DNA of 64,000 nt from Branchiostoma floridae (lineage: Eukaryota > Chordata > Leptocardii > Amphioxiformes > Branchiostomatidae): the NCBI RefSeq assembly GCF_000003815.2, contig NC_049981.1:1766830-1830829 (forward strand), given 5' to 3'. Position numbers and translations under genes: made by a program. This document shows positions 21,401-35,148 of this stretch, one piece after another (within the stretch, counting starts at the first letter, position 1; the number at the start of each line of letters is the position of its first letter). The notes under the pieces were generated by a model that worked only from the letters and a program-made list of their open reading frames with translations, searched no databases and had not been told where the DNA came from.

Positions 21401-22544
21401 GGTTTTCTGAAACATGATGACACAAAGTTTCTCCTGTATCTTTTCAGGTCCCCTGTCCCCATCCTGGCACCCTTCCTCCTTCCTTCCTGCCCTGCTGTCC
21501 CCGGGTCACTCCAGCTGGAGGCGTTTCATTTCCTGTTTCTTAAGAAAGGTCTGAGGAGATGACAGCTCCTCCAGCAGGATATTAAGTCTTTTGTCAAGGT
21601 CACTGTCTTTGGGAGAATGGAAGGGGATCTTGACAATTTGTAAAGGAGTTTGGAGTTTGGTGCCAAGTCATATCTGGTGCCAAGTATGTTCCTTGTAGGG
21701 CGTGTTTGTTGAAGATGAATGGACTCTTGTCATGGTTAGGTTACAATTTTTCATGTTCTTTTTTTTTCCATACAAGACATACATGTAACAGCGTATTTAC
21801 AATAATTTCTTGCACAAATTTATAATTACATAATACAAATGGAAACAGGGGCTTTCTTTGCTAGGGTTTGCTCCACAGGACAAGGGTTTTCTATCCCCCT
21901 GGATTTTCTGTCCAATCTAAACTTGTGTTTCTACATGTCCAACTTTATGAGTCTATCACTCAGAGCATCACATTCTGGATCCTAACAATCTGCAGTTTGG
22001 AGTGAACCTGCAAGAGGGCTTCAAGCTTTCTTAGTTCACTCTTACACTACGCCGCAAATGCCAAATCCATCCAATACATGTATTTCTTCTTGCTATCCCA
22101 GTGCAAGACAAAAAGTCATTATCATCATCATCAGTCCCATAGCTTTTTAATCAGTTGTAGGCATAGGCATAGTCATAGCCGTAGCTTACCATGATACATT
22201 GGTATAAATAGAATATCCAGTGCGGATACACTTTCGTAGTAAAGAGTCATACAGTGCCATATACTTTAAATAGTTCTACTGATCTTTAAGCACTCCGAAA
22301 CTATAAGTACGTAAACTGCCATAGCCCCGTTATGACTGACATGGTGACCACTTCCCTGCCCTCTGCCTTGACTCCAGTACTAATTATACCTCCTGTCCTG
22401 ACACTGAATGGCAAACATGTGGCTCTTCCTGTCAGAAATGTCCACATAACAAACTCACACATAGCCAAACTCACGTACGTTTGTGTAGGGATTGACACAT
22501 CTTGTTTCAATGAGTTATTCTCGTACAAAGTTTGAAAGGAAATC

Positions 22545-22880
22545 GACGCCTGCAGTTCCAAAAAAGACACTAGGGGGTCCAAACTTACAGCACTTACTCT
22601 CTGCCCCAAGGGCTATTTACTACTTAAACATCACAACCACAGCATGTCAAGAACAAGTGTTATCAAAAAGTTTTGCTGCAGTACCTTAAGAAGAAGCCGC
22701 TAGGGGGGCCCATTATCGAACTTGACCTTCGTTTTCGTGACTCCTACCCACCTACCAAATATCATCAGGATCCATCCAAGGCTTCTCGAGCTGTTAACAG
22801 ACACGCACACACACAGACAGACAAACACGCTCAAATTCAAAACATAACCTTCCGCCATTCTGACGAAGGTAATCCAAGAC
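22545..22880 (-). mobile_element. Copy of a CTCCATG-type inverted-repeat family (reverse orientation)
   Basis: Shares, in inverse orientation, blocks with 53081-54146: gggcccccta-type and aaggtcaaggtc-type segments, the (CA)n-rich tract and the gatatttggta block. Boundaries are uncertain. Confidence 0.5.
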
Positions 22881-24327
22881 GACAAGCAAAACAAGCTGCC
22901 CACAAATTATACAAATGTTGATTGACAATTCGCAATAACCAACAGAAATTCTATGCCAAAAATATTTTCACAAAAACGGCCCTGCAGTTCCAAAGCAAGC
23001 TACTAGGCGCAAACCACATCACTATTTCCATCTATCACAAGCTATATGCCACCGAAAAATAAAGACCATACATAGCATGTCTGAGTCAAAAGATACAAAA
23101 AACAGAACTTCCTCTGCAGTACCAAGGTCACACACCAGGAAATCCGCAATTTAGAAAGAAGCTACAGTTTCCATGGAAGCCTATTGGTAGCACACTTTTC
23201 CCAATGTTGTAATGTTCTTTAAATCACAAAGCAATCTTTCTGGACCTTCCTCCAAGCAAGGAGCTCCTTGATATAAAAGCTCCTTGCTTCAACTCCAAGG
23301 CAAATACAGACCATGACATCATATGCATTTGTCATGAGTCCAATCAAACAAAACATTTGAAATTCAAACAGATGTACAAAAAATCCTTATTAAGAAAAAC
23401 GAACACAAAACATGTGGGCAGTTTTGTTACTATTCATACGTTGTCTCAGACATAAAATGCAGTGATTAGCAGATGGGGGAATAGGGGTGTAGAGGGTGCA
23501 AAATTAACGACATTGACCTTGGAATGGATGACCTTGGGACTGTTTAATTTTGGAAGGTGCGGTGTCCTCAAACAGGGCCATTGTCAATTGGCAACATCTG
23601 CGATAATAGAACAATAATGACACAGTCAGAGTGCTGTGCTGTACAGTTGGTGTAGACTGGGTGCCAGTTTACCAGGGCTCCCATACTCACTCCCCTATAA
23701 AATATTTTGGTCGCCCCTGTACACTAAAAAGGATGGCACCCAGGCCAGAACGAGTTGACGTTCTGAAGTGATAGGTCATCAGTATTGATCCTGAAGAAGG
23801 CAACAGTGGTCGTTGAAAATTTGATCCGTACATACATGTACCTTTGTGTTAGAAGAAAGTTGAATACGATTACTACCAATTTACAGATAAGCTTCCATGA
23901 TGTTTCATGTAAAAGCAGAAACATTGGACAATTGGGAAAGGAAAGTGTTTTGACCCTACATAACATCCCTCTTCTTCCCCCCTGAAATAGCAAGGAATCT
24001 ATTATCCCTCATCTGCCTAATTAACCATTAAGGGTATTTAAATAGCCCTGTTGTGTAGCCCTGTTGACCCTCTAGTTCCTTGTGTGCCAAAAGTCAACTT
24101 TCACTTGTAAAAAAGGAATCAACTTTCACTTGTCCAAACACTGGAACCAGCCATGCAATCTCAATTTGATGGATGATGCCATACCAATTTAGTTTCCTGG
24201 TTCTTACACTCTGAAGAGACAATGCTATACTGGAAGATGGACATCAAAACAGAGTCATATGATTATATAGTTATAATGATTATGATGAAGGAAAAGTACT
24301 GTACCTAGAGCATGACTGTCACAAAAA

Positions 24328-24520
24328 TGAGGACATTTCAATGAAAATTCATTGTCAAAATGTGAATTCTGGTCATTTTCTAGTCAGTAGAAACAAGATT
24401 CTACATGCAAAAAAAAATTTTCGATGAGGACGTTTGAATGAAAATTTAATGTCAAAATGCAAAAGTTTTTCTAGTCATTTTCTAGTCAGTAGAAACAAGA
24501 TTCTATATATGCAAACAGGA
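24328..24520 (+). repeat. Two-copy tandem duplication of about 100 bp
   Basis: Both copies hold CATTTTCTAGTCAGTAGAAA followed by CAAGATTCTA, preceded by a GAGGAC...GAATGAAAATT block. Confidence 0.85.
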
Positions 24521-24863
24521 TAAACCAACTGGATACAACAGCCAGTTCATTGGTACTATAGTGTACTTTGTTGTACATACACAAGACAAGAGGTTCACAA
24601 ACAGAAGATTTGAGAAGTAAACAACCAACACAGGTTGCCTTTGTGAGTTACGTTGATGTTACCCTGCTGGTTCAGGTTTTCTGTGAGAGTTCTGTACAGT
24701 CCAGCAGCCATGTTTGTGTAAAGTTAGGACAACATGTGCCATCTGGGCACACTTACATGGTATGGTAACAGGATTTGAAGGTTACTGGCCTTAAGTGATT
24801 CTGTGCCTACTATCTGTATTTCATGCATGATATCAGCTAGAGTGCCATAAAATATGAAACATT

Positions 24864-25062
24864 ACTGTACATGTAAATGCAGAAATGTTCGTGATGGTTT
24901 TACGTTTGCGGTTTTTGTGGTAGCCAAACCACCGCAAACAATTTTCCATTATAGTTTTTTAGTACAGTCTATGGTGCTACCACGAACTTAAAGCCACCCT
25001 GAACTCTCCAGTTTCCAGTTACCATGAAAGGAAATCCCTGCAAACTTAAATGCATTTACAGT
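24864..25062. mobile_element. TA-flanked MITE, copy 1
   Basis: Starts CTGTACATGTAAATGCAG and ends TGCATTTACAG before TA. The interior is the inverse of the later copies (TTCGTGATGG, CAAACCACCGCAAAC, CTTAAATGCA). It has lost several CpGs compared with 34941-35148. Confidence 0.7.
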
Positions 25063-27139
25063 AACATTTAGCCTACCAATGTAAACATTTGGCAAAAATT
25101 GTAGGTTTCCATGTTAGGCACTAGAGAAAGGGTTGCACTCATTTTGCATAGAAAGTACAGCTGTTTCAAACTTGTGAAAATTCAAAATTCAATGTATTTT
25201 TTCATTGTAGAAAAAGTTTGGTTACAAATAAGGGCATTGCCACAAATATTTTCCATATTTCAAAACAGGCCTGATCACAATTTTTCTTTTCTTAAGCCTT
25301 ATTACAGGCAATACTGCCAATAGAAAGAAGTGGGCAAAATGTACACCAATGTGATCCGTAAAATTAAGTTAGCTGTCCTGTGCTAAGCTCCTCCCATCCG
25401 ATTCTGCAGATAGACAAGGTGACTTTAGGGTCCACTTACAGGTACAGGTTATCATAACATACAGTAAGGGGGAGGGGGAAACTGACAGAGGTAGGGAAAT
25501 ACAGTCAGACCTCAAGGAACCTTTTGGACATTTCTACACCCCCAGGAATTCTGAGGAAACAGAAACAGAGAACATGACAAAGGAAATGCGGTCCTTCTTG
25601 GCACTGTGGAAGAAACCTTGCATCTGTGCCATCCTTGCCTACTATGTGACTAGTAGGTTGAATTTGTTGGCTGACTGGCTGTTTTCGAACCTCTCCCGTC
25701 TTTTGATATGAAAATTAGATTTAATCAGTACACCAAATCTACTGAGGACCATAACCAGAAAATATACAACACAAATAAAATCTAAAAACATTTCACTTCA
25801 ACTTCAAGTGGGAGTCACGGAAGCGGAGAAGAAAATAACACCAACATTAGGAAACTGACTTTCAATCATTAAAAATCCCTAAATTGCACACCGAGAGGAA
25901 TTTTAAGGAAGCAAAGGATCTACAAAACAACACACACTGACAGAGAACCTTCAATTCAGGAACTGGCTTCCAACCCTTAACTTTGACATTCCTACACCTG
26001 AAGGAATTTCAAATAGTGCAAAGCAAAGGTCTTTAAGTAGAGGATGACATCTGTCTCCCCTAAGGGGCTGTGGAAAACACACTCACCAGAAGTTTGTATG
26101 TCAACACCACACACCACTTTCCTCCATTGTGTCAACACAGGGCCAGGAAGCAGCTAGGGAAAGTTCTGGATGTACTTTCACTTTTAAACCTTTGACATCA
26201 ACAGCCAAAGAGAAACTACATGGACAACTATACATATCTGGGGTTTAAAAATAAAATGTACACTTTGATCCTGTTATAGTGCCGCATTTGTTTATTTTTT
26301 GTCTTGACTACTAAAATGTAAACACTTCCTCATTATTAGTGTGCACGCCCGCAGCTGGGAATAGAAATGATACTGTTTTTCCATTCGCCACTATTTCATA
26401 ATGTAATTTGAAAATGTAACTATTCCTTTCTCTATTAATTGTGCTGTGAATCTTGTAAATTTTGCGCACAAAAAAAAAACATTCATTAAATCATGTGAAT
26501 TTTCCAATTCATGAACACTTCGCAGCTTGAAACAAACATTTTAAACAAAGTTTTACTTTGCAATACAACAATTTGCCTTTAAAATGTATATAATATCTAT
26601 TTCTACAGTACAGTAAAACTTCTAATTTCTGTACACAAATTATGTGCATGAAAAACATCAAAACTTCCTAGAGTACACAGTTGGAAACATGAACAAATTT
26701 CTACCTTACCTTATCACCAAGTTGTACCACTGAAAGGTACGTATCTATTTCTACAGTACTGTAAGTTCTCTACTTTCTACACTGAGAAAAAATCTGCTGT
26801 AAGTAAAGACGAGAAGTAAGAGAAACAGAGAGGTCTGTGTGGCTGTCAGAGGCCGCCCCCCTCCCCCAAACTTGGCAAGGTCGTGGCACCAATTTGGACC
26901 CGATCCAGCACCTGCTTCAACTAAAACCTGCTGAAACCTTACACAAAAATATCAGCCAAACCTAAGCAGAGGTTCCAAACTGTTCGCAATAGTATAAAAC
27001 TGGGGAGAAACGAGGGCATAAAAAAAACTGTGGGGCCTGCTAGGCCCAATTATGGCGTCTGTCTGCCTGGTGATTTACCAAGGATAAAGATAGAGAACCC
27101 AAATCGGTCTGTCAGTCACTCACTCACTCATCCACTCAC
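25063..27139. other. Noncoding stretch
   Basis: No gene seen. Two short related blocks (TATTTCTACAGTAC) near 26600 and 26745. AT-rich up to the CpG patch. Confidence 0.5.
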
Positions 27140-27700
27140 CCTATACTGATGATGGGATCTCACCGCCCTGCCTTCCGGACCAAACCCTAACCCTCCGCAA
27201 TTCCTCCAGGTAAAATCCCAGACTCCGAGGAATCCTACGTGGGCGTACGGGACAGCCTCGGGATTCCCGAGCGGACGTTCCGGCTAGAAACAAGCGTCTC
27301 TTGGTCCCCCCAGCAGCATCCTCTGTCCTTACTGAGAGACTGCATGCCGGGGTCCTCACAGCTATGCCAGGAATGCCGCTGGCTCCGTGGGTATATATGC
27401 CTTCTAAACACACCAGCACCCGGCTGGGGAGGAGAGCTGCACCAGTACCAACACAGCCGGCGACGCACCGGCCTCGCCACGCCTGTCCCGCCATCGTCAT
27501 GGTAACAACCCAGTAATCTCCGCCCTACCGATCTCAACGTTCTACCGAAGTTGTTGTCGTAACGGAGGAGTTGAGAGAAAGTTTTGCAATGTTTTGACAC
27601 GGAACGTACGAACGCCCAGGGAAGCAGGCAGGGAGGGAGAGAGCCGGGAGACTTTCCGTTGGAAAGACAAGAACAGAAGGGCGATTCTTTCCCCCGCCCT
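27140..27700 (-). promoter_or_regulatory. CpG-rich patch, candidate alternative promoter
   Basis: A GC- and CpG-rich stretch of about 0.5 kb in AT-rich DNA. It holds a TATATA-type site near 27391, and on the minus strand a good donor (TATAGG|gtgagt, cut after 27140). The long antisense ORF here matches no family I know. It fits an alternative talin first exon better than a gene. Confidence 0.3.
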
Positions 27701-28023
27701 GATTAAATTGTCCCCAATGTTGATGAATTATGGATGGGGGGAGGCTCTAATTGGCTGAATATGTAATGTAATTTGGAGCAGGATTCCATTAAGTACACAG
27801 TTTTTGTCCCCTAATAACCTAATAAACTGGACCCATGAATCCTGCACCCCCCGGGCCACACTAACACAGACACCTGTTTCTGGAACTACCAACGGAATGT
27901 GGGATAGAGATAGAAAATACTGCCCAAGATGCAATGTCCATTGTGGACTGACTCCACTTTTCTGTACAACTGACAAGGAAGACATGATGGCAGAGAAAGA
28001 TAAAAAGCCAGAAAGATAGTCTG

Positions 28024-28126
28024 TGAATGAATGAATAAGTGAGTGAGTGAATGAAGGAATGAATGAGGGAATGAATGAGGGAATGAATGAGGGAATGAAT
28101 GAATGAATGAATGAATGAATGAATGA
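28024..28126 (+). repeat. (GAAT)n microsatellite
   Basis: Tetranucleotide array of GAAT with GAGT and GAGG variants, about 100 bp. Confidence 0.97.
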
Positions 28127-28929
28127 AAAAGGAAACAGAGAGAACACTACTAACCATTATGTATCCTTAGCACATTTTCTCCTCTCTCCACTTCCACCAA
28201 CACTGGAGATATCAAATTTCAACCACAACCCTGAACATCCTCATACCTCTATACTGTATTTAGTCTTTTATTCTGGGTTTACAGTCAATTCACCCAACAC
28301 GGTCCTACAGTGTTACTGTTCTACTCAGCATATGAAAGCTTTAGAGTACTAAGTCAATGACGAATCTATATACAATCTAAGGGACCACCAAATAAATGGC
28401 CTGCTGGGCTTTACAGAGAGGTGGTCAATGGTAGTACCTCCAAACTATAGTAAAGACATAACAGTAACATGTATGTATCATCCAACACAATTCCAGTCCC
28501 CTATGACAAACAGAAGTGGGTCAGAGAGAATAATGACTACAGTACTGTCAGTACCAGACTGATTAAACTGTGCAGTCCCTGTACCCGTACCCCAGGGGAC
28601 CAGGATTAACAACACTAATGTAATAAAGCTAATCAACTCCGGAAACCTGTATGGTCAACCTGTGACATCACTGTGTTAAAATATAGCAACCAATACGCAA
28701 GTGAACCCTAGGTTGTGCCCTGGGCAAAGGTACTAATACTAAATCTCTTAACTTGACTCTGGAACTTTAGGTCCAGGCTACAAATGTTGTTTAATCATCG
28801 TCACATGATCGCAAATTAAAAACATAGACACAGACGTGTATGTGATATGTAAACTGTGTTATGGCAGATATTTTTGACGGTTGGTTTTGTCATAGCCTGC
28901 TTGAAAACTAGACAATGTCATACAACACT

Positions 28930-29060
28930 TACCCTGGGAGCCAGACAGGACCGGGTAGCTAGAGAGTTTTGTTCGGGGACCCAAGGCAGTCAGCCCGCAG
29001 ATCTCACATTAGTACTCCGGGGGAGTTTAAGCTGCTCGATCCCGGCTGGCTCCCAGGGTA
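28930..29060. mobile_element. 131-bp MITE with perfect 15-bp TIRs and 9-bp target duplication
   Basis: The element runs from TACCCTGGGAGCCAG to CTGGCTCCCAGGGTA, a perfect 15-bp inverted repeat. It is flanked by TACAACACT at 28921-28929 and at 29061-29069. Confidence 0.88.
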
Positions 29061-29068
29061 TACAACAC

Positions 29069-29523
29069 TAGGGGTGGGTACCGGTACAGAAAATTCAGGT
29101 CCAGGTACAGTCCAGGTCCAGAGGATCAGGTCCAGGTCCAGAGACTTAATTATCTGTGAAAACTTGTGAATGGGCGATACTCAAAACAATGGTCAACTTC
29201 GCAACATAGAAACCTCTTAGTTGAAGCATCCAACTTCTACTGGCGTTTTAAAATCCCATCTTCATGTAAACAACACTAATCTCTGTACATTAACTTGGAC
29301 CAAGTAGACACTTGAAAAATGACTATCAACTCTCCTCTACTTCGCTCGTTATTTTCTTGGGCTAGCAATCCCCCAAAACACCTGAATGCCTGTCAGTATA
29401 ATATATTCATTTTCTACTTGGTCCAAAACCCAATTCATTGATTTTCTAGGTCCATTTTTTTCCGACTGGACCAACAAGAAAAAAACGTTTCATACCGTCA
29501 CACCATACGGGTACCCACCCCTA
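29069..29523. mobile_element. 455-bp hAT-like non-autonomous element
   Basis: Ends are TAGGGGTGGGTACC and its inverse. It is flanked by perfect 8-bp duplications TACAACAC (29061-29068 and 29524-29531), as in hAT transposition. The subterminal region carries repeated AGGTCCAGG motifs. A related left half lies at 59579-59780. Confidence 0.9.
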
Positions 29524-32500
29524 TACAACACTCTACCACAATCGTGACCACCCTGTAAACAGGTGGAAAGGAAGTAAATCTGTTCAGCCCACTAAGTTAG
29601 TCTAACTTATTAAACTTGACGGTGCCAACCAATAGTTTTAGTCCTGCCTCGTCTATAAGGAACAAAGACTCGTTACAAACAAAGAAAGACCTCTGTAACA
29701 ACCCTGCCCCAAACCTGACACCGTAACAACATACAGGTATTCACAACACACATAATCGCATCAAGCTCGCTTAAGCCACACCTTGCTCTGCAGAAATTGT
29801 AGGCATGTTGATCCAACATACACAGTAAAGCATAATCTTTAAAAATCTGAGAGTTACAATTTACATGTACATCATTTGTATGATTTTTTTTTCTGTCACA
29901 CAACAGTCTTTAAAGCGAAATGAAAATGGTATGAAAGCTGATCATTGTTAAGGATCTATACAAAAGTATGTAGAACATTCACTGTGAGAATGTTTTTTTT
30001 AATCTAACGTTTGCCAGAAAATTTCAGTTCTACACAGTTTTCATTCCTTTTTTTTGTGTTACGGAAATGATATTCAAACATAGGAACCAAGAAGTCTGGC
30101 AGTTATGTTACAGACTAGTTGTTTAAATTTTTGACAGCAATGCACGGAAGCAAACTTGAATTGTTTGTACCGGTTGATACGGACCGGTCGGTACACCGAT
30201 ATCAAACGTTAATACAGCCAGGATATAAACATACATATGCAATAATATTAATATAAAGACAGAATACTTTTATTTCCAGCCCTGTACATGTACATGTATG
30301 TTTCTGTAACCTCTGACCTCTGACCTCCCTTTATGAGGCAACTTGATCTTGGAGCATGTGGTGTAACCTGATACATCAGAGGGGTTAAATATAGGCCTGT
30401 CTGATTTATGGTGTGCTGAGCAGCGGCTCCTTTTGGGGTTGGACGACAGCATTTTACTTTTCATACTTCCATTTATAACAGAGATAAACTAGTGGAGGTT
30501 ATTAGAGTAAAAACTCTCCTTTACTGGGTTGTGCCCTAAGTGCATTTTTTAGCCTAACAGGCCACCACGCTAGATAAGGACCGTTAGAACGCTAATTTTC
30601 AACTTGCGTATTTTTAAGTTACACTTAGCTAGCATTTACTTGTGGAATAATGTCTGATAAAATATGAAAATGTCGATGAGAACCTTCCAAACTGACAACA
30701 TAAATGATTTCATGTTTACATATTCCTGATTACATGTGGGCTTAAAAGAATTAAGTCCCCTTATTATCATCATCATCATCATAAAGTCCCTTATGGCTAC
30801 CCATAGACTGTCAAATTTGTACCCTACATTTTTAACTTTAGTCTGTTTACTCTGCTGTCCAACGCTGTAACTGACCCCTTATGGCCGGATGTTGGGTGGG
30901 CCACTACAAGCGAGATTTAATCACACTTTTTCAACTCTTGCTGTAAGAGATTTTGACAAAGACACATTTTGAAACAATTCCTGACAGACTGACAGATTTT
31001 GCTACTGTTGCCCCCCCCCCCGTATCATTTTGCAACAATTCCACTATAATAAAAGTTATATCACGTTACACCACCAGTTGTGCTACAGACCCAGTCTGTC
31101 CCAGTGTGGCAATAACTGCCTTACAGGGAAATGGCAACACCAGTATACTCAAGCCCAATTAGATTAAAAGTCCCCCAGTGTTCACTTTGGGTGGGAACTT
31201 CTCATTCATCTGGCTAATCAAGTCTGCCTGCCAGGGAGAGGTCAGCAGGGGGCAAAGGTCAACAGGGGTCATAAGGAATCAGGTGGGGCAGTTGATGTAT
31301 TCAGGTTGGGCCACACAGAGTTATTCTATTGGTTCTCAGAGTGTTAAAGTAAAATTTCAGCAGGACGACAATATGAAATTTTTTTATTGTTATGGCCACG
31401 AACGTTAGGTTCGATTCAAGATTCCCGTATCTCTGCATGGGCCTCAGGATGTCATCCTTTGTTTAGGACATACTCTGCGTCTCATCTTTAGGACATCGCT
31501 TGTTTGCAAGCAAATAATAATTATTTGCTGCATGACGGAAAAAAAAAAATTCTCCTGCCAATTAATTCTACCGCAATGGAATACTGCGCTGCAGGTGTCC
31601 CACAATACTCTGAACGCACGTCTTATACCCGTCACATTTGTCGACAATCTATCGGACGACAATTCTGCGTCAATCACCCGAGCCTCGCTTATAATAATAA
31701 CTTTATTGCACAACAATTGTACTACAAGGTAAAAAGTGTGGCTTATATGTGACAAGGACGGTTTTCAGGTGAAAAATACACACAACCCTCTATCGATCTT
31801 AAATATGGCCAACCTTCCATCAATACACCCAAAGATGGTGGATAATGTGACAATAGACAATAACAGTCACATGAATATAACTGTTGTCTGTCTAAAGTAT
31901 AGTGGGCCTATATCATAGCTCAAGAAGGGTTGATCATTTTTGTTCATTAAATTTTTTCCCAAATTTTACATTCCCAATCCAATGAATACAGTGAATGCAT
32001 GTAACATGATGCAACATATAAGGGCAATAACAACTTCCATATACTAAAAATTAAAGAGATTTGACCCCATTGGGCCAAATGACTGGACATTAAGAGCACT
32101 GCTTTTCATGTAATCCAATTACAAATGTCAACTTAACTTAATTCTGTTTGATAGATCATTTTATTGGTATTCAGGGAAAAGTATTTCCCATGTCTCACAT
32201 CACGAAGTTTTTAACATGGATCATACAATAAATTGTCCAAAGCAATCCATTCAAAAACTTAAGTCATGCCAACATGCAATTAACACCAGTCACTTTATTC
32301 TAAGAATGTCATTTTCCTGATTTGAACGCAGTCATCGTGAAATCCCCATTTTTCAACTTTTTTCTTCCTGAACATACATCAAATTTTTACATACCATTGG
32401 AAAGGTCATGTTATCTGAAGTATGAGGTTCCTTTTTTATGGTCATAACGTACAAATTTATTGAGATATTTGACTTTGAAAATTGCATATCCCGACGGTTA

Positions 32501-34940
32501 GACACCGAATCCCGAAAAAAATTCTTGACCCCGCAGGTCCAATCAGGTCAGACCGGCGGTCTTCAGAGCTTACCCCGATTGAAGACCGCATACAATTAAC
32601 ACCATGAAAGTCACTGAATTAAATAGAATGCACCAAAAAGCTGTTATGCAATTAGAATTCACACCTGGTAAGCTTGTGTAATTAGCACGTGTATGACAAA
32701 TTCAGACTACCTGGCAACTCAGGTACAGACCGGCGGGGTGGACAGAAGGTCTTCGGGAAATATTATTGACCCGTCCCCCGGTTAAGGCGGGAAAAGGTTG
32801 TATTTTATATAGTTAGCTAAGTCAATACAATTTGCTTGACTTCAATGCTCCATTTAGGTATGAAGAAAAGTTATCTTTGAAAGAATAGCACAGCCTTGTC
32901 TGCCCAAGGAACTACACCGGGTCTGATATTTCTTCTTCTTTTTTTTTAATCACACAAGACTTGGGGATATAACATTGTCCCTGTAACCTTCTTAGTTAAC
33001 GAAATTGCCACTGGCCTCCCAGCAGGGTGGCTGGTGCCAGTTTATCATTATTTATTGGGTGGGCCGACTACTCTGACTCTCTTTGCAACCAGGGGCTGAA
33101 TTGTGAGGAACTCAGCCTATGTCTAATCTGAGTTGAGGAATAGAGAAGTTTATTTGCAAGTTCATGCCCGAGGGCTAATTGCAAGTGCATGGTATAAACA
33201 TAGTAGATAATTAGTGACAATAAACAGTTATAAACAATATTCTACTCTAATACTATTGTTGGCTATTTCTAAACTGGTTGGGTTTGACTTGTTTTTTGGA
33301 AGCAGAGGGAGACGAAAAGCCCGAACACGGGTACCTATCTTCTCAATTCTCACTGAGTGTAACCCTAGAACACATTGATGTAAAGAGGAGCTCATTACAC
33401 TCATCAGGTAGACAGATAATCCCTTACAGATACACTAATCCCTAGCCCAAAGAGGTTAAAGTAAACATTTCTATTCTGATTCAAACCTACTAGGCTGCCA
33501 ATGTTTACTTTGCTTGTTTCATGAAAAAGCCTTTGGTGTAAAGATATTTGTTACTTGCCTTGAATGTGCCAGCTGAATTTACAACAATGCCCTGAGATAG
33601 CAATAATTGAGCAATTTCTACTACATGTCTATTATAATGAAAATGGCTCCTTTGGCAGAGGGCCACCTTTCGTGATAACTGTAAGAAAGAGTAGAAACAG
33701 AAAGAAACAACATGCTGACACCCGGGAATGACTTTTAGTTTTCTATAGGTTAATGCTCAATTTCCTTGATTCACAATAATTTTCTAATCTACTTAGAGAG
33801 AAGTTTGCAGATCTTATTGAGATTCAGACAAAAGTATCTGGTCATCTGCATTTAATAAACATGACTTTATTATTGTGTAACATAGGTGGGTTGCAGGGAT
33901 GGTCATCAAAGACATCCGGTAACCTTTTCGCATTATATGTGAAAGTCGCGCTGTTAATCTTTTTCACCATTTTTTTGTATTCTTCGCTCACTTTAAAGTA
34001 CCTTCCTCTTATTTCTGGGTTTGACGGATGTAAGGTTAAGTTTTTATTAGCTTCACTTCTGTGCAGCTTTTATCAAACCACCTTTTGTTTTGTTTTTTCT
34101 GTGGATGTTTTCTTTGTCTTTTCAAACCCAAACATCTGTTACCAACTTCTCGTAGCACAATGTATTCAATTTGGGCAGAGGCGGTGGCACTAATGTAATG
34201 TTTTTGAGTGAAATTGTTTGTAATTTTGAGTTGATTTGAGTTTCCCCCTACTTCAAGTTTTTTTTTATTTAATGCATTATCTGTTTATTGGTGTGGCTGT
34301 TCAGCTCACACAGCCAGGGCTGCCCAACTAGCCTTTTTGCTATTACAAAGGGCTTAGCCCAGGAAAAAATTTGCCTCTCAGACTGGGTCAGTATTCGGTG
34401 CATGAGGCTTACAGAGATTTTCCATGATCTCATGTTTTGACATGACAAAACAGTGTAGATACTATAGATGGTCTGTGTCTGAGTTTCATCCTTGGTTTCA
34501 TGTGAAGTAGAAAACTAGAATCCATAGATAGGAATAACCATTTGTTTTTTATTTATTATTATTTATTTATTATTTGTATTTGTTTTACATGGTGGAGCCA
34601 AGTTTTCTTACAATTGTTAACAGGTCCATTTTGTTGGCAGAGTAGTGCGTCTATTTGTAAAGGGTGTGTAAAGTAATATAATTAGCCAGTAACTTAACTA
34701 TGCAGATTGCTATATTTATCCATGTTGGGTAGACTCCGAGTTCTGCTCTACATGCAGAGTTACAGGAATTTCTTTGCACGCCTAGAACATTTTTACAAAA
34801 GTTTTGAATATTTTCCACAAGGCACTTATCTCTGGCCAAATCTTCAATATTCAAACCTTGAGCTTGTATTTCTGTTTAAGTCACTTATAGAAAAGGGTAC
34901 TATATGACAAGTATATTACCGTTACTTTTTGGCTTAGTTA
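29524..34940. other. Noncoding stretch
   Basis: No gene recognised. A copy of a dispersed family lies at 30527-30712 (pair with 20830-21020). CCGGCGG-rich blocks occur at 32480-32790, a 3' tail fragment with ATTTGCAAGTTCATGCCCGA at 33150-33200, and a block near 33058 shared with 49089. Confidence 0.45.
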
Positions 34941-35148
34941 CTGTAAATGCATTTAAGTTCGCGGGGATTTAATTTCGAGGTAGCGGGAAAAAGGACTTTT
35001 CGCGGTGGTTTTAATTTCGCGGTAGCACCATAGACTGCAGTCTCATACCATGATAGAAAAATGTTTGCGGTGGTTTTAAATTCGCGGTGAAGTGGTCACC
35101 GCGAAAGCCGCGAACGTTAATCCACCGCGAACATTTCTGCATTTACAG
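34941..35148. mobile_element. TA-flanked MITE, copy 2
   Basis: 208 bp from CTGTAAATGCATTTAAGTTC to GAACATTTCTGCATTTACAG, with TA on each side. The 11-bp inverted repeat is CTGTAAATGCA. The interior repeats TTCGCGG-type motifs in both directions. Confidence 0.88.

Larger units (their letters stand above)
18401..24863. other. Noncoding stretch upstream of the first talin coding exon
   Basis: No coding gene seen. It contains a 116-bp tandem duplication at 21171-21400, copies of dispersed families at about 20830-21020 and 22545-22880, and a 99-bp-scale duplication near 24328-24520. If the distal exons belong to talin, this is a 5'-UTR intron. Confidence 0.5.

Noticed and set aside
27141-27600. 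Antisense Arg-rich frames of about 120 residues
   Set aside because: Opened by high GC content; no domain recognised and no splice-consistent continuation. Treated as promoter or UTR candidate instead.
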